Assembly: GCA_947650285.1 (NCBI GenBank)
Contig: CANTFL010000377.1
Coordinates: forward strand, 34,196-98,195
Length of the DNA: 64,000 bases
Source: Hyaloperonospora brassicae
Lineage: Eukaryota > Oomycota > Peronosporomycetes > Peronosporales > Peronosporaceae
Direction of reading: 5' to 3'
The translations under genes were made by a program, and so were the position numbers. The notes beneath the pieces are model-generated. The model did no database searches and had not been told where the DNA came from. It saw nothing but the letters and a program-made list of their open reading frames with translations. Below are positions 46,425 to 57,781 of the stretch, piece by piece (the first letter of the stretch is position 1; each line of letters starts with the position of its first letter).

Positions 46425-47420
46425 TCAACCTAAAGAGTTGCCTGAACGGCGATATATCAATCCTGGAAGCTGGAGAAGTGAAGGTGTGTGAAAAACTAGC
46501 ACCTGAGTACGAGATCGATGAAAACGATCTGCTTTTCTTCTTTCCCATCGCAAAAAGAGAGTCAGAAGATCGCGATGGTTCGATGCGTCTAGTGATCCCA
46601 GAGACGTGCAACAGGACTTTTTGCAACAATACCACACAAGTCTGGAGGGAGGCCACCAAGATGTTAACAGGACTTACCAGAAGATCAGATCGCGATTCTA
46701 CTTGAGAGGGCTGTATCGGAGTGTGCAACGATACGTAGGCAAATACACCGATTGTGAGACCGGAAAGGGGCTTCCTACGATTGATGGGAGATCGCCTGGT
46801 AATTTACGAGCAACCTAATCATTTCAGATTACCGCGATGGATCACATAACGTCGTTGCCCAAGTCGCTTAAGTGGAATACAGAGCTACTCATTTGGGTCG
46901 ATATCTTCTCCGGGTATGTGATCGCGAAAGCTAGCTCGTCACGGACCGCACAAACGGTCGCAGAAAATTACGAAGAATGCGTGTTTCGACGCTTCGGATT
47001 TAGCGAAGATATCAGGCATGATCGAGAGCCGGGATTTATGTCTGACTTCTTCCGAGCTTTCAGCCAGATCGTAGTACAAAAGCAACGTCCTACCATGGCC
47101 TACAGACCCCAAGCAAATGGAACGGCCGAATGAATGGTGAAAACACTGACGAGAGCGCTCAAGATGTATGTGGCTAATGTTAACCAACAGGATTGGGATG
47201 TGTATGCTGAACGGCTTACATTTGCGATCAATACCGCGCAAGATCGGATCCGGGGGGACATCCCATTCTATCTGATTCATGGGTGGAACGAGCGATCAAC
47301 ATTGGAAGCTACGTTATCAGTAGGGAACACGAGGTCGCGACCCAAAGAGGTGGAGATACAAAATCCAAAGGCAATACCAACGAGATCGATCTGCAGTGAT
47401 TGATCACTTACGAGTCGCGA
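46425..47420 (+). pseudogene. Integrase of the 14.6-kb element (broken)
   Basis: Zinc-binding region: QQYHTSLEGGHQDVNRTYQ and VGKYTDCETGKGLP at about 46615-46775, with the second Cys of the usual CxxC apparently lost. Core domain: MDHITSLPKSLKWN and WVDIFSGYVIAKA (first Asp), RHDREPGFMSDFFRAF (second Asp), YRPQANGTAE (Glu), then AINTAQDRIRGDIPFYLIHG. A TGA right after the catalytic Glu region (47131-47133) and a frame change near 46800 interrupt it. Confidence 0.88.
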
Positions 47421-47479
47421 TTCAGGAGAGAGCAGATCGACACAATGAAGACCTGGAGCCACACGAAGTCGAAGTGGGT

Positions 47480-48000
47480 ACACAAGTATGGCTATAACTG
47501 GATCGAGTCAAGAAAGACTATGCGAAGAAGTTAGCGCATATGTGGCATGGCCAATTCCGAGTGGCGGATATACGTAGAGATTACGCGGTAAAATTGGAGA
47601 TCGCTGGGACCCCAAATCGGCTATTTCCGATTGTACATCTATCAAAGCCGAAGTAGGTAAAGACGTTCCCTGAACGGCCGAAATACCAGCTTACGATAGA
47701 TGAAGCAGATCGCTTGGATTTTGATGAAGCTCTGATACCAGAAGACAGTTGGGAGAGAGATCTTGAGGAGGGGGAATATGAAGTGGAAGAGGTATTGGAC
47801 GTGTGATCTGGTTGAAAAACCCGTTATGGGCGAGTACATCGACAGTTTCTGGTGAGGTAGAAGGGACATCCCGATCTGAACTGGGTGAACGAGTCCAATC
47901 TGAGTTGTGGAGCTATCTTGCAAGGGTTTGAGCGGAGCCGAGTGAGCCGGAACCGTTTCGAAGTGATGCAGTCTTACGAAGGCAAGTCGGATGACCCTTA
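47480..48000 (+). pseudogene. Chromodomain region of the 14.6-kb element
   Basis: Following the integrase tail (WHGQFRVADIRRDYAVKLEI), a chromodomain reads EYEVEEVLDV, then QFLVRWKGHPDLNWVNESNL, and ends FERSRVSRNRFEVMQSYEG. A stop and a frame change split it. The domain is also visible in copy 3 (LVQWKGTGDPTWVEEVDLN) and as a tail in copy 1. It would guide integration to methylated histones. Confidence 0.8.
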
Positions 48001-48254
48001 ACGGTCTGGGCAAATATACTGGGAGACAGCATGTACGGATGGATGGGGTGGCAAGGTGTGCTAGTAGGTAGTACATGCTGATGGATAGATATACGCGTGT
48101 GAGTATGGAGAAAGTCAAATGAATTACCTTACTGAATGATGTGGGTCGAGGGAAAATCGAAGTTGTGGAAGTTGAAGAGAAGGCATTACCAATGAATACG
48201 AGGAAAACAATACACAATTACGAAAGAAGATCGGGCTCGGACATCAATCTTGGT

Positions 48255-51130
48255 CTAAGATGATGGATCAGGCTTAAACTTGTCATGTAGATGTGGGATC
48301 CGCAATCCGGGGTGATTTGAATAGGCATTACGGAATTGGTTGCGCCAAGGTTTCTCTGAGTCTGCCATGTCCAACGCCTCTAGCAGGTAGGATGGGTCGT
48401 CGGAATTTCCTAAGCCTGGATACCAAACTCGCTCTTCATGGAAGCGCGGGTAGTGCAGGAAGAAATGATCGAGCAAGATGTCAAGATCGCAGTGGCCAGC
48501 AATCATGCCACTGTGTATCATCTTCAATAAATTCTTCTAACGCGTTCCAAAGCGAGATCGGCGCTGTTTTTGTTGACGCCAAAACGCTTGCATAAACCGT
48601 TCGGATCGCCATTGAGCCGGAGAGATCGGGAAGGCATGAGTGGATTCCCACAGAGCTTGTCAATGACTGGACTCAATCTCCAGATAACGAGTACCCATGT
48701 CCCGATATTATCCAGTCATTCAAAACGATTTGGGATTTTCGGGAAGTACGACATTATAACAGGGAGATCTGGCGTATAGAGCCCCAATGTGTCGCCGCGA
48801 GATTGGTCCAGGTGCTTAAGTCTCCTTAGGCGGAGCCCGTCCGTGAGTGTGGGAGGGGAATAGGAAATACTTGGGCTTGGAGTAATGGTGGAATTGCAGC
48901 TCGATGGACATAGTCCTCACACAAACTATCGCGATCCGTGAGACTGATCAAGGAGCGATCTCGGCAGCGGTCCGGTGGGAAGGTGCCTGATAATTTGGAA
49001 AACATTGATCCAGTGGTTGCTGGAGTGGCGGAAGATTGTCGAAATCAACAGGAGCGAGGACTCTGGTAGCCAATTGGCGCGCCGGAATGACGATACTGCA
49101 GTCGCTGTCGGACAAATAGCGGGCTGAAAGTGCGGTGGATCTGCGAGTCGAATTAACCAAACCGATCTCGCTGAGTGTTTCTTCCGGCAATGACACATAC
49201 ACATCCCCAGAGTCATCATCATCCTGATTGACATTCACAAGAGCAGTCGTGGCCGTAGTAGACGAGTAGGAGAGATAACAAGGGTCCTAATCGCTTGGTG
49301 GGGGCGGACGCGAATGTTTTAGTCAATTGCGGCTGTCACGGACGAAGGGGAATCAGTCGGAGCATCTTAGGAGGGGTCGGGAGTGGAAGATCGGATATCC
49401 GATCTCGTCTGAAGACTAGCGGCCATTTTTGGATGAGAAAACACGGATCGAGTTAAATCGTCCAAGCTAGAGCCAGACTCGGACGATTTCCCACTGCCCG
49501 ATTCGGTCCCAGAATTCGAGGAAGGAGACGAAGGAGTTGAAGACTCGGGTGTGGGCACAGATGGGGTCAATCTTGGGAGTATCTTGGAAGGTGTAGAGGG
49601 GTTCAACATTAGTACGCTAGAGCCTGATTGGATGGCGGGAAAAATTCCGGACTGGGACCTCGGCGGAATGCGCTGACGTTTGGCTGGTGGGAAAGACGAT
49701 CTCGGGCGAGATCTACGGGCAGGAGATCGCGGCCTCTATACAACGGAAGCAGGTACCGATCTTTCCGGAGTGGTACTCTAGGAGGTCTGCCGAGTGGGTG
49801 ACGCAGGTGACCGGTACCCGAGTATGGCACAATTGATGGTGTGGAGAAGAGTCCGGTGTTCTGTTATAGCCCGATCCCGATCTTGCTCTTACACCTTTAA
49901 TTAGTCGTACAACTTGAAGCGCTCCGCCAGCTGACGACGGGGGTGAACATTCTCCATTTGTAAATATGTCAGCTGACCTTCTAAAAGAGTTAAATAGTCC
50001 ACCTGCTGTATAAAATCGCTGATCGAAGTCAAGCCTTCAGCGATCTCCGCTTGAGAACGGTTCAATTTCTCCTTCAACTGTAAAACCTCCCTGTTAAAGA
50101 AAAACTGTCGGAGGACAGCTGGTCACGCTGCTGTCGGAGAAGATCGCGCTCGAATTGGAGCGAATGGATCTGATTTGACAAGGTTTTTACCTGGTGTTCC
50201 AAATTGCTTCGATCCCCATCGCTGACACGTAATATTCCGCGCAGCTGAAGAATCAGCGCTGATTGATCTCGATGCGTTCGCGAAGCTCGTCTACAGTCGC
50301 TCAAAGAATGCACTGCGTTGACGTAGCGACCTTGCGTTAAATCATATCGACGCTGGACGAAGGATACGAATAAGGCTGCCGATCTATACAGAGAATCGAT
50401 CTCGTCTTGCAAGCGATCTCTCCGCGCAACAGCCTCTCGGTACAACTGCTGAAGCGCGTGAATGGTATCGGCTTAGCTGCAGAAGGTGGCATCGCGATCC
50501 CATAAGTTGGAGATCGTAGCCAACGTGGAACGAAAATCTTCTGCAGAAACTCTTGGAACGTGACCGGTGATGTCCACGGTTGAAGCGGACCCACCAAGAG
50601 ACATACTAGTGGCCAGGGTGTCGGATCAAAATGCACCAAGGATCGATGGCGATGCGGGAAGCGAGATCGGCTCAGGCAGGCGGTCTGACGATCCCATGAT
50701 GACCGATAACGACCCGGCCGGGTCGGGATGGCTTGGAGAACCGAGTTGATCTGAGGCCGGAGCAGAATGCCCTCCATGAGCGGGCGATACATCCGGCTAG
50801 TCTAGGCCTGGAGACGCAGACCCCACCAATCGCCGATCTGGTGATCCCATGGGGATGGGTGGCGATCCGGCCGGATCGAGATGACCTGGGGACCCCGGCC
50901 GATCCGGCATAATAGGAATATGCTCTTCTTGATCGGACGATCTGGGTGACAGATCGTGATTCGGAGACAGAAGCACGGTCGAACATTCCGAAGGAACTGG
51001 CGAGGTGGGGGAATGCGTAGGAGATACCGGGGAGCCGACTTGAGTGTTTGGAACGAAGTGAATGAGTGATTGAACTGAAGCCGATTGATGCCCAAAGGAT
51101 CTCAGTACAGGAAGCGGTTGTGGTAATGTC
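48255..51130 (-). pseudogene. Antisense gene of the 14.6-kb element (broken)
   Basis: Read from the 3' LTR inwards on the minus strand: a Ser/Pro-rich acidic start (51132-50797: VGSPVSPTHSPTSPVPSE, SSDQEEHIPIMPD); a coiled coil (about 50550-50074: LYREAVARRDRLQDEIDSLY, LEHQVKTLSNQIHSLQ); a Ser-rich linker (49609-49367: STPSSPSSNSGTESGSGKSS); an acidic part (49238-48948); and a C-terminal domain (48527-48255: GHCDLDILLDHFFLHY, VWYPGL, EKPWRNQF). The C-terminal domain recurs in copy 3 at 59085-59270 as GHCDLDLLLDPLFMHH, PWYSGF, EPWRNQF. Conservation in protein text between diverged copies argues for a real gene. Frameshifts split it here. Function unknown; the coiled coil suggests a structural or DNA/RNA-linked role. 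Confidence 0.65.
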
Positions 51131-52929
51131 AAGGACCAAAAGATGGGACGTGGATCGGTGACCCCTCAGTTGGGGTGTCACTAACTGGCGGAAAATGATA
51201 TCAAGGGACCTAGCGATCCAATAAGGAGATGGAAAGCGATCTCAACGGGGATCGGCGATCCGATACAGCTGTCGCCAGACTGATGGATATGGAACGACCG
51301 GGGACAGAGCGATCTGGGACAAGACGACAAGTAGAACGATTCCCATGGAGCGATCTGGGACGAGGAAGTGGGACGAAGTCGTTCAATTTACCTGAATGTT
51401 GGTCAAGGAGAAGGATACGTATAGCAACGATCGTGGATATTGTGGCCAAGTCATTCTGGAAAGATGCATCTGGTACCAGGTGATGCGATGCGATATGACT
51501 CTGGGACGAAGGTGTAACATCCTGCAGATCGGTAATACTCTTTACCGATCTCACAAGGTTAGTACTGATTTAGGTTAATTATAGCCCGATCTGGAAACGT
51601 GGATACTCATGGAGGTCCAGGGAGCTATGTGGAGAGTATCGTGGACCAGATGAACCCTGAAGGGTGATATTGGAGCACGTACAATGAACAGAAGAACATC
51701 TACTGCTGAATTGTACCGTGTCGATCTCAACGATCTCGAATTTGGGCACCAGATCGGTCATGTTCCTGTTGATTATGGATATATCGCTGATGAGACTTTG
51801 GGATCAGGATTAATATGTTTGTTGAAGGTCCATGAGTGATGTCGCAAAAGTACGGACCAAAAGAGCCAGTGGAAGCCGGTTGAACTGACGTCGCAAAATG
51901 GATTTAGACACATTTGGCACTTAAGTACTATTTCGGACCTTGTGGTACCAAAAAATGGGGATTTGGTACCGTATTCGGGATTTAGTCTCTTTTGGGCATT
52001 TAGGCACGATATCGGGAATCTCGACGCTATCTTTGTAGTACATGTCATGAAATTTCGACACGTGTTCAAGGGGCGGTCAAGCTTAAAGGCGATATCGAGA
52101 TGGAGAGTGACCTACAGTTTGGGATAGGCTTAAATATAGGTTGGCTAGTATTTTGGTTGGTTAATAAAACAGACTTGAACTCTACTTCTTCTGCTCACGA
52201 CGAGCGTTCCCCCCCCCTCTCTTCCGGGCAAGATTTCTTTGGCTTCCCCGACGGTTTGAGGCACGCGTGCTACAAGGACATTGAAGACCGATCTTGGATT
52301 GTTGGCCAAGATCGAGAAGAGCGATCTCGGGAAGTTTGGCCCGTATCGATCAAGTACTCATACTCAACTCAACTGCTAGGGTAGCAGCGACAAGGAAAAG
52401 GATTTGGGTTACAAGATCGCGAGACGGCTCAAGTGGTCAGAAGATCTGGACAAGGAGTTCAAGACAAGACCGAGCAAGATCGAAGCGATCTACGAGGCAG
52501 ACCGACACGATTCATTTTGGCGAAACAGGACACCTATCTGCTCACATTGCGCACTTCCAGCAAGATGGGCCGATCCCAATACCAGATCGACGCAAGATTA
52601 CTATTTGCTGAGTGAAGATTCCCGTACAGCAAAGACCCCGATCCCGAAGATAGATCGAGACCGCCGCGTCTCAAGATCGTAGAACCATTGTTCGTGGTGT
52701 GAAGATCTCCGCACCGAGAGCGGACTCTCAACCCCAACCCTCAGCTAGATCGACATCTCATAAGGCCACTACGAAGAGCTCAAGACAGCCCAACCGAAGG
52801 GTACACAAGGTGAGCACAAGACTATACAACAAGTCACGGATCGGAGTACCACCTCCGTGAGTCGGCAAGTCTGGGCTAGTGGAAAATCGACCCTCACACA
52901 AGCGATTTTGCGAGATCGACTTCGCCACA
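51119..52929 (+). repeat. 3' LTR of the 14.6-kb element
   Basis: 1811 bp, TGTGGTAATG...CTTCGCCACA, about 1% different from the 5' LTR. It is preceded by a weakly purine-rich AGGAAGCGGT that may serve as polypurine tract. Confidence 0.95.
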
Positions 52930-52933
52930 CTAG

Positions 52934-53250
52934 CATGTCACCACCTCACCACCACCAGTAATTGTTCTATTCTGGCACTTATATGTGGCTTTATCAGCTA
53001 ATATTATCGGTCTATATCATCTATGGGGAAATGTATGTCAAAGTGTGGTTCGTAATACTGACCGAAGATACAATTTCCCGAAACTATTCGAAGGCGTAAT
53101 ATTCTTGCATATCACGCACGCAAACGGTTATGGCTACGCTCACGGCTGTGCCAATGTCCATATACGTCACGATTTACTTCGCTTCATCGAATCCTATACT
53201 AACGATCGCACGGAAACTATGATTGTAAATAAACTATCTCGTCGGTAAAC
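52934..53250 (+). repeat. Old dispersed repeat, right half, interrupted by the 14.6-kb element
   Basis: CATGTCACCACCTCACCACC and the block from GGCTTTATCAGCT to TATATCATCTATGGGG match 8793-8885. An 87-codon ORF (52985-53248, GTG-initiated) covers it but shows no known motif. The left half ends at 38322. Confidence 0.5.
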
Positions 53251-55639
53251 TTAGGAAAAAAAGAGCAGTTGTGTGTTCCATACGGTCTGTTTGACATCAG
53301 CGCATAAATATTATTAACAACATGACATGTGCAGAGACCGCTGATACAATTGCGTCTAAATGTGATCGTGCAGGTTATTAAGAAGCTTTTCTTCTTTAAC
53401 ATCAGAAGACGACACGCTGGTTGTGATGAAGCCTAGACAAAAGTATACAACATCGCAGGTTTACGTGGCAACTCCCCGCATGATGAAAATGATGGTCGTG
53501 AGGTCGCGATTACCTGCTTCGTCAACTCGAATGATGCACCCAATCGAATAAGAAAACATCGCCATCAGTAAAGTAGAGCGGCGATTGTGTATAATATCAC
53601 ATACTTGAGAAGGCGGGATGTGTGCGGACGAACGCATCCCAACTAGTTATAACATCGTTATATCGACAACTTGCCCTCCAACCAAGACCTGTGAAAAAAT
53701 AAACTTGCCTCAATGAAGTCCAGGCAAATTGGGGTGTTTTGGAAAACTGATGAAGTTATCGATGTGATCGAAACAATTTGTAGTGATTAAAGTTGACGCG
53801 ATGTAAGTACTTTTACAAAGATCATGCATATCGACCTTGATTAAAATAGGAAACCCTGTTACGTGACATTATCAATCAATGCTTAATATTACTGGAATAC
53901 TGCACGCAATGAAACTCTTCAAACATCACAACACATCGTGATGATCATTCACTGACCCAAGTGTATACTCGTTGTATCATATATGAAATGATATATGCAC
54001 ATCAGTAGCTGCTCGACGTGCGCAAAGGTTGGCGGGTCAACGTCGCATACATGTCCGTATATTATTAATTCAAGTTAAATTTAATTGATTGCAAAAAGGC
54101 TAGGACATAATTGTTTTGATACCGTTATTCTTCAACCACTAATGTTATTAGCCTCTCCTTCATAGATCAGCCTTTCTCCAGTAGCGTACGATAGGTGATA
54201 GAGCAAATGCAACCTCAGTTGCCAGTAAGATTTGCTTCGCACTGTCTACAAGTACGTATCTGTCGGTTCTCGATTACAGATACCGCTACGTCTTTTCTGA
54301 GTCTTTCGGTAATAGTCGTGGACGAAATTTATCATCAGGTTGATCGCTAATTTAAAGTAACTCGAGGAAAGAGCCGAATATTTATTTTGGTTATTTAAGC
54401 CCTCACCACATTGAGGCTTGATCGAGCTACGTATTTACGAAGCAAAAGTTGTGCATCGGTGTCTATTAAAACCATCGTTGATACATCCGAAATTAAAAGA
54501 GTGATACAATCTAAAGTGTTTTCGGATCAATTGAGTCGACATATAGCGCTTTTTTACTGTCTAGACGTTAGGATAGATGTCTTGCAAGAAAAAGCTAGTT
54601 TGATGTCAGTCAACTAGCGCACTATAACGAATAAAAATTAAATAAGATCATAATTCGAATGATCATAGCATTCTTTTCGGCGCCAGTATCATCAGCACGT
54701 GTAAAAGTTTATAGACAGTTTGGATGACATAATTGACTTAGTTGTTTCATCATGCATAAACATATTGCCCTAAATTTAAAATGTAATGATTTCCCTTTGG
54801 TGTAGGTACTAAAACTTGTACGAATCGTTACAAATGCGCTAGCTATCATCTTTATTGAAACTCACGGCCGAATATATGGATTCTTGTTCACATTTGACTG
54901 TATTTAACACGTCAATTTTGAATATATGGGCTAAAAACAGCAAGCTACATGTCACAAACAGAACATTTAGACAGAAAATGATTTGATTTACAATCTTACC
55001 TTATTCGATAATTAATAAGAGTATCATAGATCTGTGGTTCAATATTGACCATGACTTCGGCGTAAAGCCCCTTTTTAGATGTTATTGATGATCATTTAGG
55101 CAACCCCATCAATAGCGATACGGAGTGTAAATGACGTAGCCACAATGAATCAAACTTCGCTTGAACAATCAGTAAAAGAAGAAACAATTTATCTCTTATT
55201 GTTGTGGGACCCTGTAAATTTAGCAGGGGTTAGTTTGTGCCGCTAGCAAATAATCGTATCATATATATAATATAAAAAACATTTTGTTTTACTTTTCGGA
55301 ATTATTATCAAAATCAATATTAATCGACGATGTAAGACAACGATGGACGAAGCTTCTTGTTTGAAGCCCCTTAAAATCGTAATGATAAATACTAAAACAA
55401 TCATAAAGCGTCGAAATATTTACAAGTACACCAAACATTGAGGTGATAACAAAAAACCTGCACAAGGAATAAGATTGGCGAGGATTTCTTCAGAGCGCGC
55501 AACGATTAAGTATCATGGTGATGGTAAGCACATGAACCAATGGAGTTTTTGTGGCGAACTAAGCTACAGCTTTTCACATTGCATCCGTGTAAAAGTCAAA
55601 TCAATAATTTAGCTTCATTCGACAAAATATGAGATGAAG
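53251..55639. other. AT-rich intergenic stretch; nothing recognised
   Basis: Only short ORFs occur (for example 54411-54617), without coding character. I see no RNA gene, LTR or tandem repeat. Confidence 0.5.
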
Positions 55640-56964
55640 TGCGGCGGAGTGGTGATCGCTCGTTTTGCGAGACGATCCCGACGCTACACTGACGCCCGGA
55701 CGACCGACTGTAGGAGAAGGTACTCCAATCCCGTGCTATGTGTTGTCTTTTTCACCTTGTGTACCCGTCGGTGCGTCGGATTGCGCTCGTCTTGGTGGAC
55801 TTGAGTTGAAGCTGAAGTTGACCGGTTTGTGGATAGGGGTTGATCGGGTTGAAATTCTACACCCGGTAAAATGTGGGCTGGATTGAGTGGAATTTCTTCG
55901 CTTGATCGCAAGTACAATTGAGCGCTTTTCAGAGTCGCCTGTATCCAAAGGTGATGCTCGATGCGCGAGCCTTCTGACCGCTTGAGCCGTCTCCGAGATC
56001 TTGAATCTGAACCGTTAGGTTCCCTGCGTCCGATCGCAGTGGGGGGCGGGGGATGAGAACTGATATTTTGCCTGGCCAAAAAATCTAAGGGCGAAGTTTG
56101 CAGAGACACAGTCCGCTCTCTATTTAACGGGAGGCCAAAGTTTCTGCCCGGGAGAATCCGAAGCGTGTCTATCGTTGCAAATTCAATTCTATTTAATGTA
56201 AACCAACTAATTTCAAAACCTATGACTATGCCTATCTGTTCGATGGATCAATGTTGCATATCGTATGTCTGAGTAATTCACTTATTGCATCATGTGGTCC
56301 ACAGCAGATACTCGGGGGGGTGGATCGCTCCGTAGTGGATCACTCGGTAGTAGATTGCTCTGTAGCGGGTCGCTCGGCTAGTGGATCGCTCGGGTAGTGG
56401 ATCCCAGTATGTGGTCCATAATTATTATGCGCTCGCACAATCTAGCGGTACAAAATCAGGATGGATCGTGTAGCCACTCTATTTGGTCTCTGATAGGGCA
56501 TCCACCCCTAAAATTGCTGTCACTTATGAGACCTCGCATGCTTTATGCCTTTGAAGATCCACTCCTCCAGCCTGCTCCCATACTCACCCATTATTCGTTG
56601 TCGTTATCGATCACGTAATCCAGGTGATGTTCACCGCTTGAGCGATCCGGTACTTGTAAGTTGATGGTCCAAGCCCTTGATCGCGGATCGTGATCATTCA
56701 GTCATCGATCCTAGACTTTACTCCTTCATGACCGTTAGGTAGATTAATCCACATAATTTCCACAGTAGTTTCTATCATTCAGTCGTTTAATCACATTCCT
56801 CGTGCCAACGGGCCTATTTCCGAGCGCGCTCCACCAATCAAATCGACTTCGCACTTGATGCGATTCTCACAATCTATCTTCTCATCACTCTTTCTCTGCG
56901 CTGCTCCATAATCGTTCCCTGCACCCGATATCGACATACATTGTCGATCGTCCGTGCACCCACA
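55640..56964 (-). repeat. Probable 3' LTR of copy 3
   Basis: It starts TGCGGCGGAGT, resembling the reverse complement of the LTR end in the 14.6-kb element (TGTGGCGAAGT), and ends with CCCACA. Length about 1.3 kb. Little internal similarity to the other LTRs is visible by eye, so the borders are tentative. Confidence 0.4.
56321..56404. repeat. 15-16-bp tandem repeat in the copy 3 LTR
   Basis: Five and a half imperfect units of TGGATCGCTCGGTAG. Each near-perfect unit brings a GATC site. Confidence 0.85.
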
Positions 56965-57122
56965 ACATCCGTGGTACCCGAATCTTCTGCACCTTTTAGC
57001 TTCTCTACATCTTTCACTACAACTTCTTGTACTAGTAACCCGATATTACCTTCCCCTCCGCCACCGGTTTCGACTGGTGGAAGTCGTACCGTGTTACCTT
57101 AGACACAGGTGAGGCTCCGTTT

Positions 57123-57780
57123 TTGGTAGATCGCGAGAATCTGCACTCAGAGATCGCGGCACGCTACGATAAACTGGACCTTCAGGAAGCGGTTGTGAGA
57201 AGTCACTACTCTTTGGAGATCAGACGTCAAGACCAGAAGTTGCAGATCTACCGGCTTCAGTGGAACTACTATCGTACGTCAAGATCGCCCCGCTCTTGGC
57301 GGCGCATGTATAAGAACGTTATCTTAGCATCTGGACTAATCACTAGGATTTGGTCGAGAGATCGTGTGAATATGAAACGGAGCTGGCACGACGCGCGACT
57401 TAAGATGACGGAGATCCGGGAATGTAAGACGGCTCTTTTGGAAGCCACAGGGAACTTTGAACAAGATAAGGATCGGCGGATTTACAAATTGGTCATCGCC
57501 CAACAGCTAGTGGAGATGTTAAATTCGCGCATGGCCACCACGTAACAAATATCGGGCGGCGATCTCTAAGCTGCCACTGCCAAAACGTCGAAGTATAGGA
57601 AACGTTTCAACAAGGTTGATAAGAAACTTGGTACAGTCGAAACGGCGATGAAAGACTTGTCGAAGTTATACCAAGGCCTCCCCTGCGAACAAGAGCGCGC
57701 TGTATCGGAGCTGCAGCGGTTGAGATTTGACCTCGCAGACTGTGAAAACAAGGTGGATCGCCTTCGCAGTCAAGCATTGT
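57123..57780 (+). pseudogene. Antisense gene of copy 3, coiled-coil part
   Basis: ORF 57123-57545 reads DRENLHSEIAARYDKLDLQE, later DARLKMTEIRECKTALLEAT, strongly charged and heptad-like. After one frame change, 57597-57780 continues as FNKVDKKLGTVETAMKDLSK and LQRLRFDLADCENKVDRLRS before a stop. It lies opposite to pol and next to the LTR, as does the coiled coil at 50445-50074 in the 14.6-kb element. The N-terminus upstream is Ser/Thr/Pro-rich text without a clear start. Confidence 0.6.
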
Positions 57781-57781
57781 A

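Larger units (their letters stand above)
38319..52933 (+). mobile_element. Complete 14.6-kb Ty3 element (Chronos-like, dual RNase H) with target duplication
   Basis: LTRs at 38323-40130 and 51119-52929 start TGTGG and end CCACA. CTAG flanks both sides (38319-38322, 52930-52933). A primer site starting TGG lies at 40132 (TGGTGCGCGTGCCCGA). Internal order: gag with two CCHC knuckles, protease (DSGA), RT (YIDD), RNase H, second RNase H, integrase, chromodomain, then about 3 kb with an antisense gene, then the 3' LTR. The LTRs differ by about 1%, yet pol is riddled with stops and frameshifts, so this copy was most likely moved in trans. It is very GATC-rich. The dual RNase H recalls the oomycete elements I know as Chronos; the assignment is by architecture. 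Confidence 0.93.
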
